Shown: positions 13,605 to 22,750 of the stretch, in pieces | Numbering within the stretch: position 1 is the first letter of the stretch | Layout of the letters: each line of letters starts with the position of its first letter | NCBI GenBank assembly: GCA_030835005.1 | Contig: JAUQWT010000226.1 | Coordinates: 1-32,855, forward strand | Direction of reading: 5' to 3' | Source of the DNA: Ignavibacteria bacterium | Lineage (GTDB): Bacteria > Bacteroidota > Ignavibacteria > Tepidaquicellales > OLB5 | Length of the DNA: 32,855 nucleotides | Notes under the pieces: generated by a model | What the model was told of the DNA's origin: nothing | Seen by the model: the letters and a program-made list of their open reading frames with translations, nothing else | The model's database searches: none | Translations under genes and position numbers: made by a program

Positions 13605-15428
13605 TTGAAAAAATTGAATCACAACGAAAAAATTAGAAATATTGCAATAATAGCACATGTTGATCATGGAAAAACGACGTTAGTAGACCATATGTTCAGG
13701 CAAAGCGGCATGTTCAGAGATAATCAGGAAGTCGAAGACAGGGTAATGGACAGTATGGATCTTGAGCGCGAAAGAGGTATCACTATATCAGCCAAAAACT
13801 GTTCAGTAGTGTGGAACGGCGTAAAGATCAATATTCTGGATACACCGGGACATGCTGATTTTGGAGGAGAAGTAGAGCGCGCATTAATGATGGTGGATGG
13901 AGCAATTTTGCTTGTTGATGCTTCTGAAGGGCCGCTGCCCCAGACAAGGTTTGTTTTGAAAAAAGCACTTACCTCTGATAAAAAGATAGTAGTGGTTGTA
14001 AACAAAATTGACAGAAAAGATGCACGTGCAAAGGAAGTACTCGATGAGATTTACAGCTTGTTTATGGATCTTGACGCAACCGAGGAGCAAATTGACTTTC
14101 CTATACTTTATGCCATAGGCAGACAGGGAATTGCACAAGAAACTCTGGAAACGCCGGGAGTTGACCTTGCACCGCTCTTTAATATGATTGTGAGTGAGAT
14201 CCCCGGACCGACTTACAGCGAAGAGGAGCCTTTTCAATTGCTGGTAACTGATCTTGACTATTCTGATTATATTGGCAGGCTTGCAATAGGAAAAGTTGCA
14301 AATGGTACTGCACATATAAACGACTCTTTGGTTTGTATTAATGAAGAGGGCAGGCAGAATCCACTGAAGATCACGAAACTACAAGTATATGATGGCATAA
14401 AACTTAAAGAAACTGAAACCATTGAAGCTGGTGAAATTGCTATCCTGGCTGGTATAGAAAATGTTCATATAGGTGATACAATTTGCGCAAAGGATAATCC
14501 GAAAGGATTGAAGAGAATTGTTGTTGACGAGCCGACAATATCAATGGTCTTCGCAATAAATACTTCTCCATTTTCCGGGATGGACGGAAAGTATGTTCAG
14601 TCTGCAAAGCTTAAGGAAAGGCTATTTAAAGAGACTCTAAGAAATGTTGCACTTAAATTTGAGGAATCTGATAGCGCTGATACTTTCATCTTGAAGGGCC
14701 GGGGCGAATTTCAGATGGTTATCCTTATAGAAACCCTTCGCAGGGAAGGTTATGAAATGAGTGTGGGAAGGCCGCATGTTATTTATAAACAAAAGGACGG
14801 AAAAAAACTGGAGCCTATCGAGCATCTCTTCATAGATTGTGAAGAAAGCTATGTAGGTGTTGTAACAGATAAGCTATCCCGCAGAAAAGGAAGAATGGTG
14901 AATCTTGTGAATCATGGAACTGGAAGAGTTAGGGTTGAGTTTACTATTCCTTCACGCGGACTAATAGGGTATCGCAACGAGTTTCTGACAGATACCAAAG
15001 GAACAGGGATAATGAATTCGTATCTTGAAAGCTACGAAGAGTACAGAGGTGATTTCCCTATCAGGACAACAGGGTCACTTGTTTCTGATAGACAGGGTCA
15101 GACTACCGGATATGCTTTATTCAACCTTGAACCTCGCGGAACATTATTTTGCGCCCCTGGAGAAAGTGTTTATGAAGGAATGATAGTTGGCGAACATAAC
15201 AGGGATAATGATCTGAACGTGAATTCGTGCAAACCGAAGAAACTTTCTAATATGCGTGCTTCAAGCAAGGATGAAAGTATCATTTTGACCCCTGTTACAC
15301 CAATGACTCTTGAAAAAGCGATCGAGTTCATCAATGATGACGAAATAGTTGAAGTTACCCCTAAGAATATCCGGTTGAGAAAGGTTATTCTTGCAGCTCA
15401 GAAAAGAGATAATTCGTCAAAATCTTGA
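13605..15428 (+). CDS. typA: Translational GTPase TypA/BipA
   Basis: A 607-aa ribosome-binding GTPase of the EF-G-like family, of normal length for TypA/BipA. G1 is AHVDHGKTT (17-25), the switch region has RERGIT, G3 is DTPGH (79-83) and G4 is NKID (133-136). The C-terminal half has the TypA-specific sequence with SRRKGRM and PSRGLIGYR. TypA is needed for growth and 50S assembly at low temperature or under stress. The start is a TTG at 13605, supported by AGGA at 13594-13597, seven bases upstream; no ATG fits. It is transcribed divergently from the marR-GNAT gene. It probably forms a single-gene unit or runs into the peptidase 87 bases downstream; no terminator is visible between them. Confidence 0.96.
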   Translation: MKKLNHNEKIRNIAIIAHVDHGKTTLVDHMFRQSGMFRDNQEVEDRVMDSMDLERERGITISAKNCSVVWNGVKINILDTPGHADFGGEVERALMMVDGAILLVDASEGPLPQTRFVLKKALTSDKKIVVVVNKIDRKDARAKEVLDEIYSLFMDLDATEEQIDFPILYAIGRQGIAQETLETPGVDLAPLFNMIVSEIPGPTYSEEEPFQLLVTDLDYSDYIGRLAIGKVANGTAHINDSLVCINEEGRQNPLKITKLQVYDGIKLKETETIEAGEIAILAGIENVHIGDTICAKDNPKGLKRIVVDEPTISMVFAINTSPFSGMDGKYVQSAKLKERLFKETLRNVALKFEESDSADTFILKGRGEFQMVILIETLRREGYEMSVGRPHVIYKQKDGKKLEPIEHLFIDCEESYVGVVTDKLSRRKGRMVNLVNHGTGRVRVEFTIPSRGLIGYRNEFLTDTKGTGIMNSYLESYEEYRGDFPIRTTGSLVSDRQGQTTGYALFNLEPRGTLFCAPGESVYEGMIVGEHNRDNDLNVNSCKPKKLSNMRASSKDESIILTPVTPMTLEKAIEFINDDEIVEVTPKNIRLRKVILAAQKRDNSSKS

Positions 15429-15515
15429 TGTCGAATTAGAGTACAATATATTATTAATAATTGTTAAATTGCGAAAGTATTCATCAACTAACTTAAATAA
15501 AACATATTAAACAGA

Positions 15516-17213
15516 ATGAAATTCAGCAATATTCAGTACACTCGCCCCAACATCTCCGAATTCCAGGAAAGATTTCTTCATCTGGTTTCTTTATTTGAAA
15601 ATTCAGATAGCTTCGATGAACAGGATGCCCTGATAAGAAATATTAACGATATGAGAATGGAGTTTATGACGGTTTGCACATTAGCGAATATAAAATACTC
15701 TATTGATACTACTGATAAAGAATTTGAAGAAGAACAGAATTTCTATGACGCAAACATGCCTGTTTATGACAGCATGGTACACAAATATTACAGTTCTATT
15801 GTCAATTCTAAATTCAGAAAAGAACTTGAAGCAAAGTGGGGCAAACAGCTATTTGATGTAGCAGAAGTATCGCTTAAAACTTTCGATCCGGTAATACTGG
15901 AAGACCTGAAGCGCGAAAATGAATTGAGAACAGATTACACAAAGCTGCTTGCATCAGCGAAAATATTTTTTGATGGTGAAGAAAGAAACCTGCAAGGGCT
16001 CGTTCCGTATATGGAATCGACCGACAGGGAAATCAGAAAAGCGGCTAATGAAGCTAAATGGAAATTCTTTGCAGATAATGCTGAAGAATTTGACAGGTTA
16101 TACGATGATATGGTTAAAGTCCGCGCAGGAATGGCAAAGAAACTTGGCTATAAAAATTTTGTACAGATGGGTTATGACAGAATGGGCAGAACCGATTATA
16201 ATTCTGAAATGGTGGCTAATTTCAGAAAGCAGGTAGAAGAATTTATTGTACCGGTAGCAGTCAAGTTAAAACAAAAGCAACAGAACAGGCTGGGGCTGGA
16301 TTCATTTAAGTATTACGATCAGCCATTAGATTATAAATCAGGCAATGCCAAGCCGCATGGCTCTCCAGATTGGATCGTGAATTGCGCCAAGAATATGTAT
16401 TCTGAGCTTTCTCCTGAAACAAATGAGTTCTTTAATTTCATGCTTGATAATGAAATGATGGACCTAGTAAACAAGAAAGGTAAAGATACAGGCGGATACT
16501 GCACATTTATAGAAAAATATAAAGCACCGTTCATATTTTCGAATTTTAACGGAACAATGGGTGATATTGAAGTTTTGACCCATGAAGCAGGGCACGCATT
16601 CCAGGCTTACTCAAGCCGTAATTTTGAAATTCCTGAATATTTCTTCCCAACTTCTGAAGCTTGTGAAATACATTCAATGAGCATGGAATTCCTGACCTGG
16701 CCGTGGATGAATTGTTTCTTTAAAGACCAGACTGAAAAATTCAAGTATTCTCATTTGAAAGGTTCATTGATTTTCGTTCCTTATGGTGTGACTGTAGATG
16801 AATTCCAGCATTGGGTTTACGAGAATCCGGATGCAACACCGAAGGAAAGAAACCAGGCATGGTTGAGAATCGAGAAAAAATACCTGCCATATATTGATTA
16901 TGATAATAATGAGTTTCTTGAAAACGGCGGAAGATGGCAGCAGCAGCGGCACATATTTACAAGTCCATTCTATTATATTGACTATTGCCTGGCTCAAATC
17001 TGCGCTTTCCAATTCTGGAAGAAATCAATTGATAACCGTGAAAAGGCACTGGAAGATTATTTAAGACTTTGTAAAGCAGGCGGGAGTCTTTCTTTTCTTG
17101 GACTTGTCAAGACGGCCGATCTGATCTCTCCGTTTGATGATAATTGCATGGAATCATTTGTTGGCGAAATAGACAGATGGCTTGAAAGCTTCGACGATCT
17201 TAGTGTAAACTAG
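15516..17213 (+). CDS. M3 family oligoendopeptidase (PepF-like)
   Basis: A 565-aa cytoplasmic zinc metallopeptidase that cuts short peptides. The zinc motif HEAGH is at 356-360 and the third ligand region follows as EIHSMSMEF about 25 residues later. The C-terminal active-site region includes FTSPFYYIDYCLAQ, with the Tyr residues typical of M3B enzymes. It has no signal peptide. The length matches the M3B oligoendopeptidase F group (about 560-600 aa), shorter than M3A Dcp or OpdA. A strong terminator lies 44 bases after the stop. Confidence 0.92.
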   Translation: MKFSNIQYTRPNISEFQERFLHLVSLFENSDSFDEQDALIRNINDMRMEFMTVCTLANIKYSIDTTDKEFEEEQNFYDANMPVYDSMVHKYYSSIVNSKFRKELEAKWGKQLFDVAEVSLKTFDPVILEDLKRENELRTDYTKLLASAKIFFDGEERNLQGLVPYMESTDREIRKAANEAKWKFFADNAEEFDRLYDDMVKVRAGMAKKLGYKNFVQMGYDRMGRTDYNSEMVANFRKQVEEFIVPVAVKLKQKQQNRLGLDSFKYYDQPLDYKSGNAKPHGSPDWIVNCAKNMYSELSPETNEFFNFMLDNEMMDLVNKKGKDTGGYCTFIEKYKAPFIFSNFNGTMGDIEVLTHEAGHAFQAYSSRNFEIPEYFFPTSEACEIHSMSMEFLTWPWMNCFFKDQTEKFKYSHLKGSLIFVPYGVTVDEFQHWVYENPDATPKERNQAWLRIEKKYLPYIDYDNNEFLENGGRWQQQRHIFTSPFYYIDYCLAQICAFQFWKKSIDNREKALEDYLRLCKAGGSLSFLGLVKTADLISPFDDNCMESFVGEIDRWLESFDDLSVN

Positions 17214-17257
17214 TTTTTGTGATGTTCAGATAATGGATCATTGTTAAAAATTTTTTG

Positions 17258-17290
17258 AAGCCCGTCAATAAAAGGACGGGCTTTTTTTTT
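17258..17290 (+). terminator. Rho-independent terminator after the M3 peptidase
   Basis: A perfect 9-bp stem (17258-17266 with 17275-17283, AAGCCCGTC with GACGGGCTT), an 8-nt loop and nine T. Confidence 0.9.
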
Positions 17291-17349
17291 CGTCCTATGA
17301 CATGTAATGAAAAAACCGTATTTTTTCGGATCAAATTTTAAAGAAATCG

Positions 17350-17814
17350 ATGCTTGACAAACTACGGAATTATACACAGATATACAATCTTTGGATGAAC
17401 AAAGGCTCGACTAAAGAAACAGCAATTGAGCTAACTCTTCAGCAGCTTGATGCACTTGAAGAGATTACCGGTGATGATGATTCATGGGAGCGGTTGTTGG
17501 AGATAGCCGGTAGAGGAAGAAGGCACGATGCGTGGCTTGCCTCAGACTGGCCTTCAGGTTTTGATGAGCTGGTTTTGTGTGTTCCTTTGTGCAAACTTGT
17601 TGATTGGGATTGTGCTTCCTGCACAATAGGTTCCCGCCAGGAAAATAATTCATGTTCACATGATTATTCCGTTTTTGGATATATTGGTGAACTTGTAATT
17701 GCCGGCAGTAGAGCTGAATTGATCTCGCAAATTGAAAATGCAAGAAAAATGCTTCGAGATGAAAGATTTGTCTGGAATATTCACAAATGCGAACTTGAAA
17801 CAAGGGGATCATAA
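17350..17814 (+). CDS. Cys-rich protein of unknown function, 154 aa
   Basis: I do not recognise this family. The N-terminal 60 residues look helical and charged. The centre has Cys77, 81, 88, 91 and 102 (spacing C-x3-C-x6-C-x2-C-x10-C) followed by SHD, a plausible metal or Fe-S site. A further Cys is at 147. The C-terminus looks helical (ELISQIENARKMLRDERF). No signal peptide or membrane segment is seen. The stop overlaps the start of the next gene by one base, and that gene also encodes a Cys-rich protein, so the two are probably translated together. A terminator isolates the cluster from the peptidase upstream, but I find no strong promoter match. Confidence 0.75.
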   Translation: MLDKLRNYTQIYNLWMNKGSTKETAIELTLQQLDALEEITGDDDSWERLLEIAGRGRRHDAWLASDWPSGFDELVLCVPLCKLVDWDCASCTIGSRQENNSCSHDYSVFGYIGELVIAGSRAELISQIENARKMLRDERFVWNIHKCELETRGS

Positions 17815-17990
17815 TGGAACATTTTTTTGCCTGTCCATACTGCTTACAGGAAATTTCAATGATTTTGGATTTGTCAGTTGAAAGACAATCTTATGTTGAA
17901 GATTGCGAAGTCTGTTGCCGCCCAATACTGCTGAATTATGAATCGGCGGATGGTGAATTAATAACATTTGAGGCAGAAAGAACTGATTAA
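17814..17990 (+). CDS. CPXCG-motif cysteine-rich small protein, 58 aa
   Basis: A 58-aa ORF beginning MEHFFACPYCLQEIS. It has a CPYC pair at residues 7-10 and a second knuckle CEVCC at 31-35 followed by RPI. This matches the small CPXCG-motif Cys-rich family, presumed zinc ribbons of unknown role. The ATG overlaps the upstream stop by one base (ATAATG) and its own TAA overlaps the next ATG by one base (TAATG). Such overlaps on both sides, plus the motif, make it a real gene in spite of its size. Confidence 0.85.
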   Translation: MEHFFACPYCLQEISMILDLSVERQSYVEDCEVCCRPILLNYESADGELITFEAERTD

Positions 17991-18304
17991 TGAAAAGCGA
18001 AACCGAGCAGGTTTACGAAATAATTTCAGGTAATTTTGAGCTTGAGAACCGCGATGTTCTTACACTTGAAGACGTGAAAAAAGTGTTGGCTGAAAGGATC
18101 TTTTATCTGCTTGAGAAAAATGTGGAATATCTTGTTCAGATAATTTACAGAATTGACCTGAACCAGGAAAAGGTAGATAATATCTTCGCAAATGAGTCTA
18201 AAGAGAGTATTTCAGGCCTGCTTGCGGATGCAATTATTGAGCGTCAATTGAAAAAAGTTCAAACGAGGATGAAATATAAAAGTGAAAGGAAGAAAATTGA
18301 ATAA
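17990..18304 (+). CDS. Conserved-looking small protein of unknown function, 104 aa
   Basis: A 104-aa acidic, helical protein with the segment EYLVQIIYRIDLNQEKV (residues 45-61) and a C-terminal basic helix (ADAIIERQLKKVQTRMK). It has no Cys residues, signal peptide or membrane segment. I recall similar short proteins in Bacteroidota and Chlorobi genomes but cannot name a family. It overlaps the Cys-rich gene by one base and the PLP enzyme gene by eight bases, so it belongs to the same translationally coupled string. Confidence 0.75.
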   Translation: MKSETEQVYEIISGNFELENRDVLTLEDVKKVLAERIFYLLEKNVEYLVQIIYRIDLNQEKVDNIFANESKESISGLLADAIIERQLKKVQTRMKYKSERKKIE

Positions 18305-19457
18305 GAAATATGATTCAATAGAGACCAAACTAATCAGAGCAGGTGAAATGTCTCCCAGGATAATGGGTTCGGTAAGCATGCCTGTGTTCCAGTCATCAAC
18401 TTATGAATATGGAGGTGAAGAGGGTTATGATGCAATAAGATATATCAGGCTTAACAATACCCCGAATCATTTGGTACTGAATGATAAACTTGCTGAATTA
18501 GAAAATGCTGAGGCAGCAATAGTCACTTCAAGCGGAATGGCTGCAATATCTACTTCTCTTCTTTCAGTACTTAAAAAAGGAGATCATCTCCTTGCTCAAA
18601 ACAGTCTATATGGGGGTACTTTTGATTTTATAACTAAGGATCTAAACGACTTGGGAATTGAATTTGACCTGATAGATGCTGATGAACCTGATACTTGGGG
18701 TAAGAAACTGAGATCAAATACAAAGGCAATTTATGTAGAATCAATTACAAACCCTTTAATGATGGTAAGCGATCTTAAATCTGTGGTGGAGTTTGCAGAA
18801 AAGCACAATCTTGTTTCACTGATTGATAATACATTCACAAGTCCTGTATTATTCAGGGCTGCAGAATTTGGGTTTGATATTTCACTCCACAGTTGTACAA
18901 AGTATATGAACGGGCATAATGATATTGTTGCCGGAGCTGCAATTGGGAAAGAAAAGTACATAAAAAAAATAGTTCATAAACTCGGTCATTTAGGCGGTAC
19001 TTTGGATCCGCATACTTGTTTCCTGCTTCACAGGGGATTAAAAACTCTTGCTTTAAGAATGCGCTATCAGTGTGAAAGTGCCCTGAAGATCGCAGAGTTC
19101 CTTAAGACAGTAAGCACTGTAAAGAAAGTTAATTATCCAGGTCTGGCAAGTGATAAGTATCACTCCAGAGCAAAAGAATATTTTTCTGGGTTTAGCGGCA
19201 TGATGAGTTTTGAGTTAGAAGGCGGAGTTGAAAAAGCGCTGAGGTTCATCAATAATCTATCTATACCTGTATATGCCCCAAGCCTTGGCGGTGTTGAATC
19301 ACTTATCGTAATTCCCTTTAAAACGTCTCATGCCGGTCTGACTGCTGAAGAGCTGTCAAATCAAGGTATATCTGAGGGGTTGATCAGGTTCTCAGTCGGG
19401 ATTGAAAGTACTTCCGATTTAATTGATGACTTGAAAACTGCATTTGATAGTCTGTAA
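18297..19457 (+). CDS. Trans-sulfuration family PLP enzyme (Cys/Met metabolism)
   Basis: A PLP enzyme of about 386 aa from the Cys/Met metabolism family, which includes cystathionine gamma-synthase, cystathionine gamma-lyase and methionine gamma-lyase. I place the start at TTG 18297 because AAGGAAG lies just before it (18285-18291); a GTG at 18282 is in frame but has no ribosome site. Landmarks are SSGMAAIS, the cofactor Asp in LIDNTF, and SLHSCTKYMNGHND with the PLP Lys. The C-terminal part has APSLGGVESLI and IRFSVGIES. The exact reaction within the family cannot be told from sequence. It closes a coupled cluster with two Cys-rich proteins, so a link to sulfur or thiol chemistry is possible but unproven. 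Confidence 0.9.
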   Translation: MNKKYDSIETKLIRAGEMSPRIMGSVSMPVFQSSTYEYGGEEGYDAIRYIRLNNTPNHLVLNDKLAELENAEAAIVTSSGMAAISTSLLSVLKKGDHLLAQNSLYGGTFDFITKDLNDLGIEFDLIDADEPDTWGKKLRSNTKAIYVESITNPLMMVSDLKSVVEFAEKHNLVSLIDNTFTSPVLFRAAEFGFDISLHSCTKYMNGHNDIVAGAAIGKEKYIKKIVHKLGHLGGTLDPHTCFLLHRGLKTLALRMRYQCESALKIAEFLKTVSTVKKVNYPGLASDKYHSRAKEYFSGFSGMMSFELEGGVEKALRFINNLSIPVYAPSLGGVESLIVIPFKTSHAGLTAEELSNQGISEGLIRFSVGIESTSDLIDDLKTAFDSL

Positions 19458-19494
19458 ATTATTATAAATAAAAGGTTTAATCTAAGTGAATCAC

Positions 19495-19517
19495 TGTCAC
19501 AGCTGACAATTTTTTTT
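19495..19517 (+). terminator. Possible weak terminator
   Basis: A short 5-bp stem (TGTCA 19495-19499 with TGACA 19504-19508, 4-nt loop) is followed by a run of eight T. It lies between the PLP enzyme and the sigma factor gene. The stem is short, so it may be inefficient. Confidence 0.4.
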
Positions 19518-19533
19518 GTCTAAGTGTTTAATC

Positions 19534-20424
19534 ATGGTAAATCCATTTACAGAAAAATACGGTACTGATACCACCGATAATGAACTGATTTCCAAAGCTC
19601 TTAAAGGAGACAGGAAATCTCTTGAGGATTTGATCTATCGTCACCAGGCATGGATATATAATGTCGCACTGAGGATGGTTTTTTATCCTCAGGAGGCGGA
19701 GGATGTTACTCAGGAAATATTGATCAAGATCCTCACCAAACTATCGACGTTCAGGGGTGAGAGCAGTTTCAGGACGTGGGTTTACAGAATTGTTGTGAAC
19801 CAGGTATTGAATATGAAAAAATCAAAAGGTGAGAGAGTTCATGCGGATAATTTTGATGACTACTGGAAGTTGATTGAAAAAGTACCGGATAATGAACTGC
19901 CAAATAAGGATGCTTACTCTGTTGAAATGGATACACTTGTGAATGAAGTTAAGGTAAGCTGTATGTCGGGAATGCTTCTATGCCTTGATCGTGAACAAAG
20001 ACTCATCTATATACTCGGAATTATTTTCCAGGTTACAGATAAAGTCGGGGCAGAGATCATGGAGATAAGCCGTGATAATTTCAGGCAGAAACTTTCCAGG
20101 GCAAGGAAGCAAATGTTTAACTTTATGCACGATAAATGCGGCCTTATGAATAAAAGTAACCCTTGCAGATGTGAGAAGAAAACCAAAGTTTTGATCGAAA
20201 GCGGGTATGTAAATCCAAAGAAACTTCTGTTTAACATAAATTATGTCTATAGTGTCGAAAATGCCGCTGAGGAAAAGTCCGAGAGGTTTGATGAGCTTCT
20301 TGACAGCAAAGCGGCCAAATTGTTTCGTGAAAACCCGTTTCAGGATCCGCCGAATTTTGTTGATGCTTTAAGAGAAATTCTTGAACATAAAGAGTTCAGA
20401 GAAATTTTTAATTTCACAAACTGA
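19534..20424 (+). CDS. ECF-like sigma-70 factor with Cys-containing C-terminal extension
   Basis: A 296-aa sigma factor. I use ATG 19534; the TTG at 19516 overlaps the T-run of a possible terminator. Region 2 is clear (AEDVTQEILIKILTKLSTFRG, then FRTWVYRIVVNQ) and region 4 follows with LDREQRLIYILG and FRQKLSRARKQ. About 95 residues follow region 4 and begin with a motif I recall from one ECF family: C202-GLMNKSNP-C211-R-C213-EKKT. Two more Cys (143 and 150) precede region 4. These Cys could bind metal or sense redox. No anti-sigma gene is adjacent; the next gene encodes a T9SS beta-helix protein on the same strand, a possible target. Confidence 0.87.
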   Translation: MVNPFTEKYGTDTTDNELISKALKGDRKSLEDLIYRHQAWIYNVALRMVFYPQEAEDVTQEILIKILTKLSTFRGESSFRTWVYRIVVNQVLNMKKSKGERVHADNFDDYWKLIEKVPDNELPNKDAYSVEMDTLVNEVKVSCMSGMLLCLDREQRLIYILGIIFQVTDKVGAEIMEISRDNFRQKLSRARKQMFNFMHDKCGLMNKSNPCRCEKKTKVLIESGYVNPKKLLFNINYVYSVENAAEEKSERFDELLDSKAAKLFRENPFQDPPNFVDALREILEHKEFREIFNFTN

Positions 20425-20466
20425 GTGTGCATATTGAAGTCACATTTTAAAAATTAATCATAATAA

Positions 20467-21879
20467 ATGAAGAGAACTTTCTTATTTGTTTCAGCCCTCC
20501 TTTTAATGACATTTTCAGCCGGATCGACTGTAATAAATGTACCCGGCACTCAGGCAACCATTCAGGCAGGTATTAATGCCGCAGTAAACGGAGACACTGT
20601 GCTGGTTGAACCCGGAACTTACTTCGAAAATATAAATTTTCGCGGGAAGAACATTGTTGTAACAAGCAGATACTATCTCACACAGGATCCTGCGACAATC
20701 AACAGTACAATAATTAATGGCAGTACTCCTGTTGACCCTGATACGGCGAGCTGCGTTATTATTGCAAATTATGAAGATTCAACTACGGTACTTCAGGGAT
20801 TTACAATTACCGGAGGCACAGGTACAAGGTGGGATGATGAACATGCTCTTGGCAATAGATTCAGGGAAGGCGGTGGTGTCTTAATTCAATATGCCAAACC
20901 AATTATTCAGAACAATATTATTAGGAATAATCAGGCGATTAACATAGTTGGTGCGGTTGGTGCAGGCGGCGGCGGGATCAGGATGGGTGACAGCAATCCA
21001 ACAGTGATAAATAACATAATTATGCAAAACCAGGGCAGGTATGGTCCCGGAATTGTACTGAATTATTCAGGCGGTACTTTTAAGAATAATATAATCATGC
21101 TTAATACCGGGGGACAGAATTATGGCGGCGGCGGAGCGTTCTGGATACTTTCAACTTCACCCGTAGGACCCCGAATAATTGAAAATAATACAATAATTAA
21201 CAATACAACTACTTCAGGTTGTGGAGGTATACTTTGTAATGGTACAATTATCACAATAAGAAATAATATCATAAGAGGAAATGCTTCAACAAATTCAGGA
21301 CAGATCGATCCGGTTGGAGGAACTGTTACTGCAACATACAATAACATACAGGGTGGTTTTGCAGGTGCCGGAAACATTAACCTGGACCCCGTTTATGCTG
21401 ACTCTAACTACATTCTTTCACCATCATCTCCGTGTGTCGATAAAGGGGATTCCAGCACAATTTATAACGATCTTGCAGATCCAGTTAACCCAACACTGGC
21501 CAAATTTCCTTCAAGGGGCGGATTGAGGAATGATATGGGAGCATACGGAGGGCCTCTCACAAAGATTCTCACAAATCTGCTTATTGGCATTCCACCCATA
21601 GGTTCAGAGTTGCCGGCTGAATTCTCTTTATATCAGAATTATCCGAATCCGTTTAACCCGAATACAAAGATAACTTTTGATCTCCCATTGAACGATCATG
21701 TCACTTTAAAAATATATGATGCTGCGGGTAAGGAAGTATCAGTATTGGTTAATGAATTCAGGCAAGCAGGCAGATATGCAGTAGATCTTAACTTAACCCA
21801 GTTTTCTTCAGGAATATATTTTTACAGGCTCATGAGCAGAAATTTTTCAATTACAAAAAAGATGATATTGGTTAAATAA
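20467..21879 (+). CDS. Secreted parallel beta-helix protein with T9SS sorting domain
   Basis: A 470-aa secreted protein. A signal peptide (about 1-19) is followed by VPGTQATIQAGINAAVNGDTVLVEPGTY, shortened here to its key parts TIQAGI and GDTVLVEPGTY, the usual start of a right-handed parallel beta-helix (pectin-lyase-like fold). Repeated Asn-rich turns such as NNIIRNN, NNIIMQN, NNIIMLN and NNTIINN at about 25-residue spacing mark helix coils. The C-terminus is a T9SS sorting domain (NYPNPFNPNTK to KKMILVK). No catalytic residues of a known lyase are obvious, so it may bind or cut a polysaccharide or be structural. It lies 42 bases after the sigma factor gene and ends at a strong terminator. 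Confidence 0.87.
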   Translation: MKRTFLFVSALLLMTFSAGSTVINVPGTQATIQAGINAAVNGDTVLVEPGTYFENINFRGKNIVVTSRYYLTQDPATINSTIINGSTPVDPDTASCVIIANYEDSTTVLQGFTITGGTGTRWDDEHALGNRFREGGGVLIQYAKPIIQNNIIRNNQAINIVGAVGAGGGGIRMGDSNPTVINNIIMQNQGRYGPGIVLNYSGGTFKNNIIMLNTGGQNYGGGGAFWILSTSPVGPRIIENNTIINNTTTSGCGGILCNGTIITIRNNIIRGNASTNSGQIDPVGGTVTATYNNIQGGFAGAGNINLDPVYADSNYILSPSSPCVDKGDSSTIYNDLADPVNPTLAKFPSRGGLRNDMGAYGGPLTKILTNLLIGIPPIGSELPAEFSLYQNYPNPFNPNTKITFDLPLNDHVTLKIYDAAGKEVSVLVNEFRQAGRYAVDLNLTQFSSGIYFYRLMSRNFSITKKMILVK

Positions 21880-21901
21880 CACGCATTAAAATTCAATGAT
21901 T

Positions 21902-21932
21902 AAGCCGGGCAGTAATTTGCCCGGTTTTTTTT
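21902..21932. terminator. Terminator between convergent genes
   Basis: A stem with core CCGGGCA (21905-21911) pairing with TGCCCGG (21918-21924), extended by AAG/TTT, with a 6-nt loop and eight T on the plus strand. It ends the beta-helix gene. On the minus strand it lies just after the Yip1-like gene, but has only a short T run there. Confidence 0.8.
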
Positions 21933-21937
21933 CAGAC

Positions 21938-22744
21938 TCACTTTCCTGCAGAAAGCATGTTTAACGGGCCGAATGATGTTAATAGTACCCAAACCAGCCA
22001 TAATCCGATTACAAGCGGAATAGTGGCTTTTGCATTTACTCCGGAAATCTTCGCCAAACCGATACCCAGAACAACAAGATACCAGAAATTCAATATGTCA
22101 AAATTAGCAATGAACCTCAGCATCGTACTTCCAACAGTTTCTTCGCTTACAAGCAAAACCGGTCCGATGTTTGCCATCAATCTACCCGTAAAGATCGCAA
22201 GTACAGTATCCACTACAAGCTGTATTGCAGTAACAATTCCGGATAGACCAACCACATTCATAACGTCTTTATAGGTAACTACACCTTTTAGAACCCTAAG
22301 CGAACCCCAATAAATCAGCGATTTCAGGAAGAAGAAAACCAAAGTGACAAACAAAGTGCCAACAGTGCCGAAAACTATCATCATACTGCCGCCCATGATC
22401 TTTTGTGATTGTTCTATCCTTTGGTTGGCCTCTTCACGCGTCAAGCTGCCTTCTTTCACTGCCTTATCAAGCTGCTCATTCATTGCCGTTTTTTGCTTAT
22501 CCCTTATCTGTGAAGATAGTTCTTCATCGCGCAAAACCAGAAATCCTGAGATTACTCCAACAATAATCAACAACAGAAGCGGAACGAGCCAATAATTCTT
22601 TCTGGCGGAAAGTTTAACCATGCTGAACGTTTCGCCGGGTTCTGTAAAAACACCGGCCATTGCATCACCCAGTGAAATTTCGGGTACAACATTATTGGGC
22701 TGCACTTCATCAGAAGTATTTTGCGAATTGTTATTTTCTTCCAT
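21938..22744 (-). CDS. Yip1-family integral membrane protein
   Basis: A 268-aa membrane protein. A polar N-terminus of about 50 residues precedes five or so hydrophobic segments, starting with NYWLVPLLLLIIVGVISGFLV shortened to WLVPLLLLIIV (about 52-62). The arrangement, with GDAMAGVFTEPGETF before the first helix and a charged Glu/Lys-rich loop before the second, fits the bacterial Yip1 family. Its role is unknown. It is the last gene of the glycosyltransferase-nadD-lysC-dapB operon, six bases after dapB. Confidence 0.75.
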   Translation of the reverse strand: MEENNNSQNTSDEVQPNNVVPEISLGDAMAGVFTEPGETFSMVKLSARKNYWLVPLLLLIIVGVISGFLVLRDEELSSQIRDKQKTAMNEQLDKAVKEGSLTREEANQRIEQSQKIMGGSMMIVFGTVGTLFVTLVFFFLKSLIYWGSLRVLKGVVTYKDVMNVVGLSGIVTAIQLVVDTVLAIFTGRLMANIGPVLLVSEETVGSTMLRFIANFDILNFWYLVVLGIGLAKISGVNAKATIPLVIGLWLVWVLLTSFGPLNMLSAGK

Positions 22745-22750
22745 GTAAGT

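Noticed and set aside
13884..14315. 143-aa minus-strand ORF
   Set aside because: Antisense to the typA GTPase domain, with no motif and no start signals.
17465..17812. 115-aa minus-strand ORF opposite the 154-aa Cys-rich gene
   Set aside because: The plus-strand gene has one-base overlap with the next real gene and a consistent operon context; the minus ORF has neither promoter nor motif.
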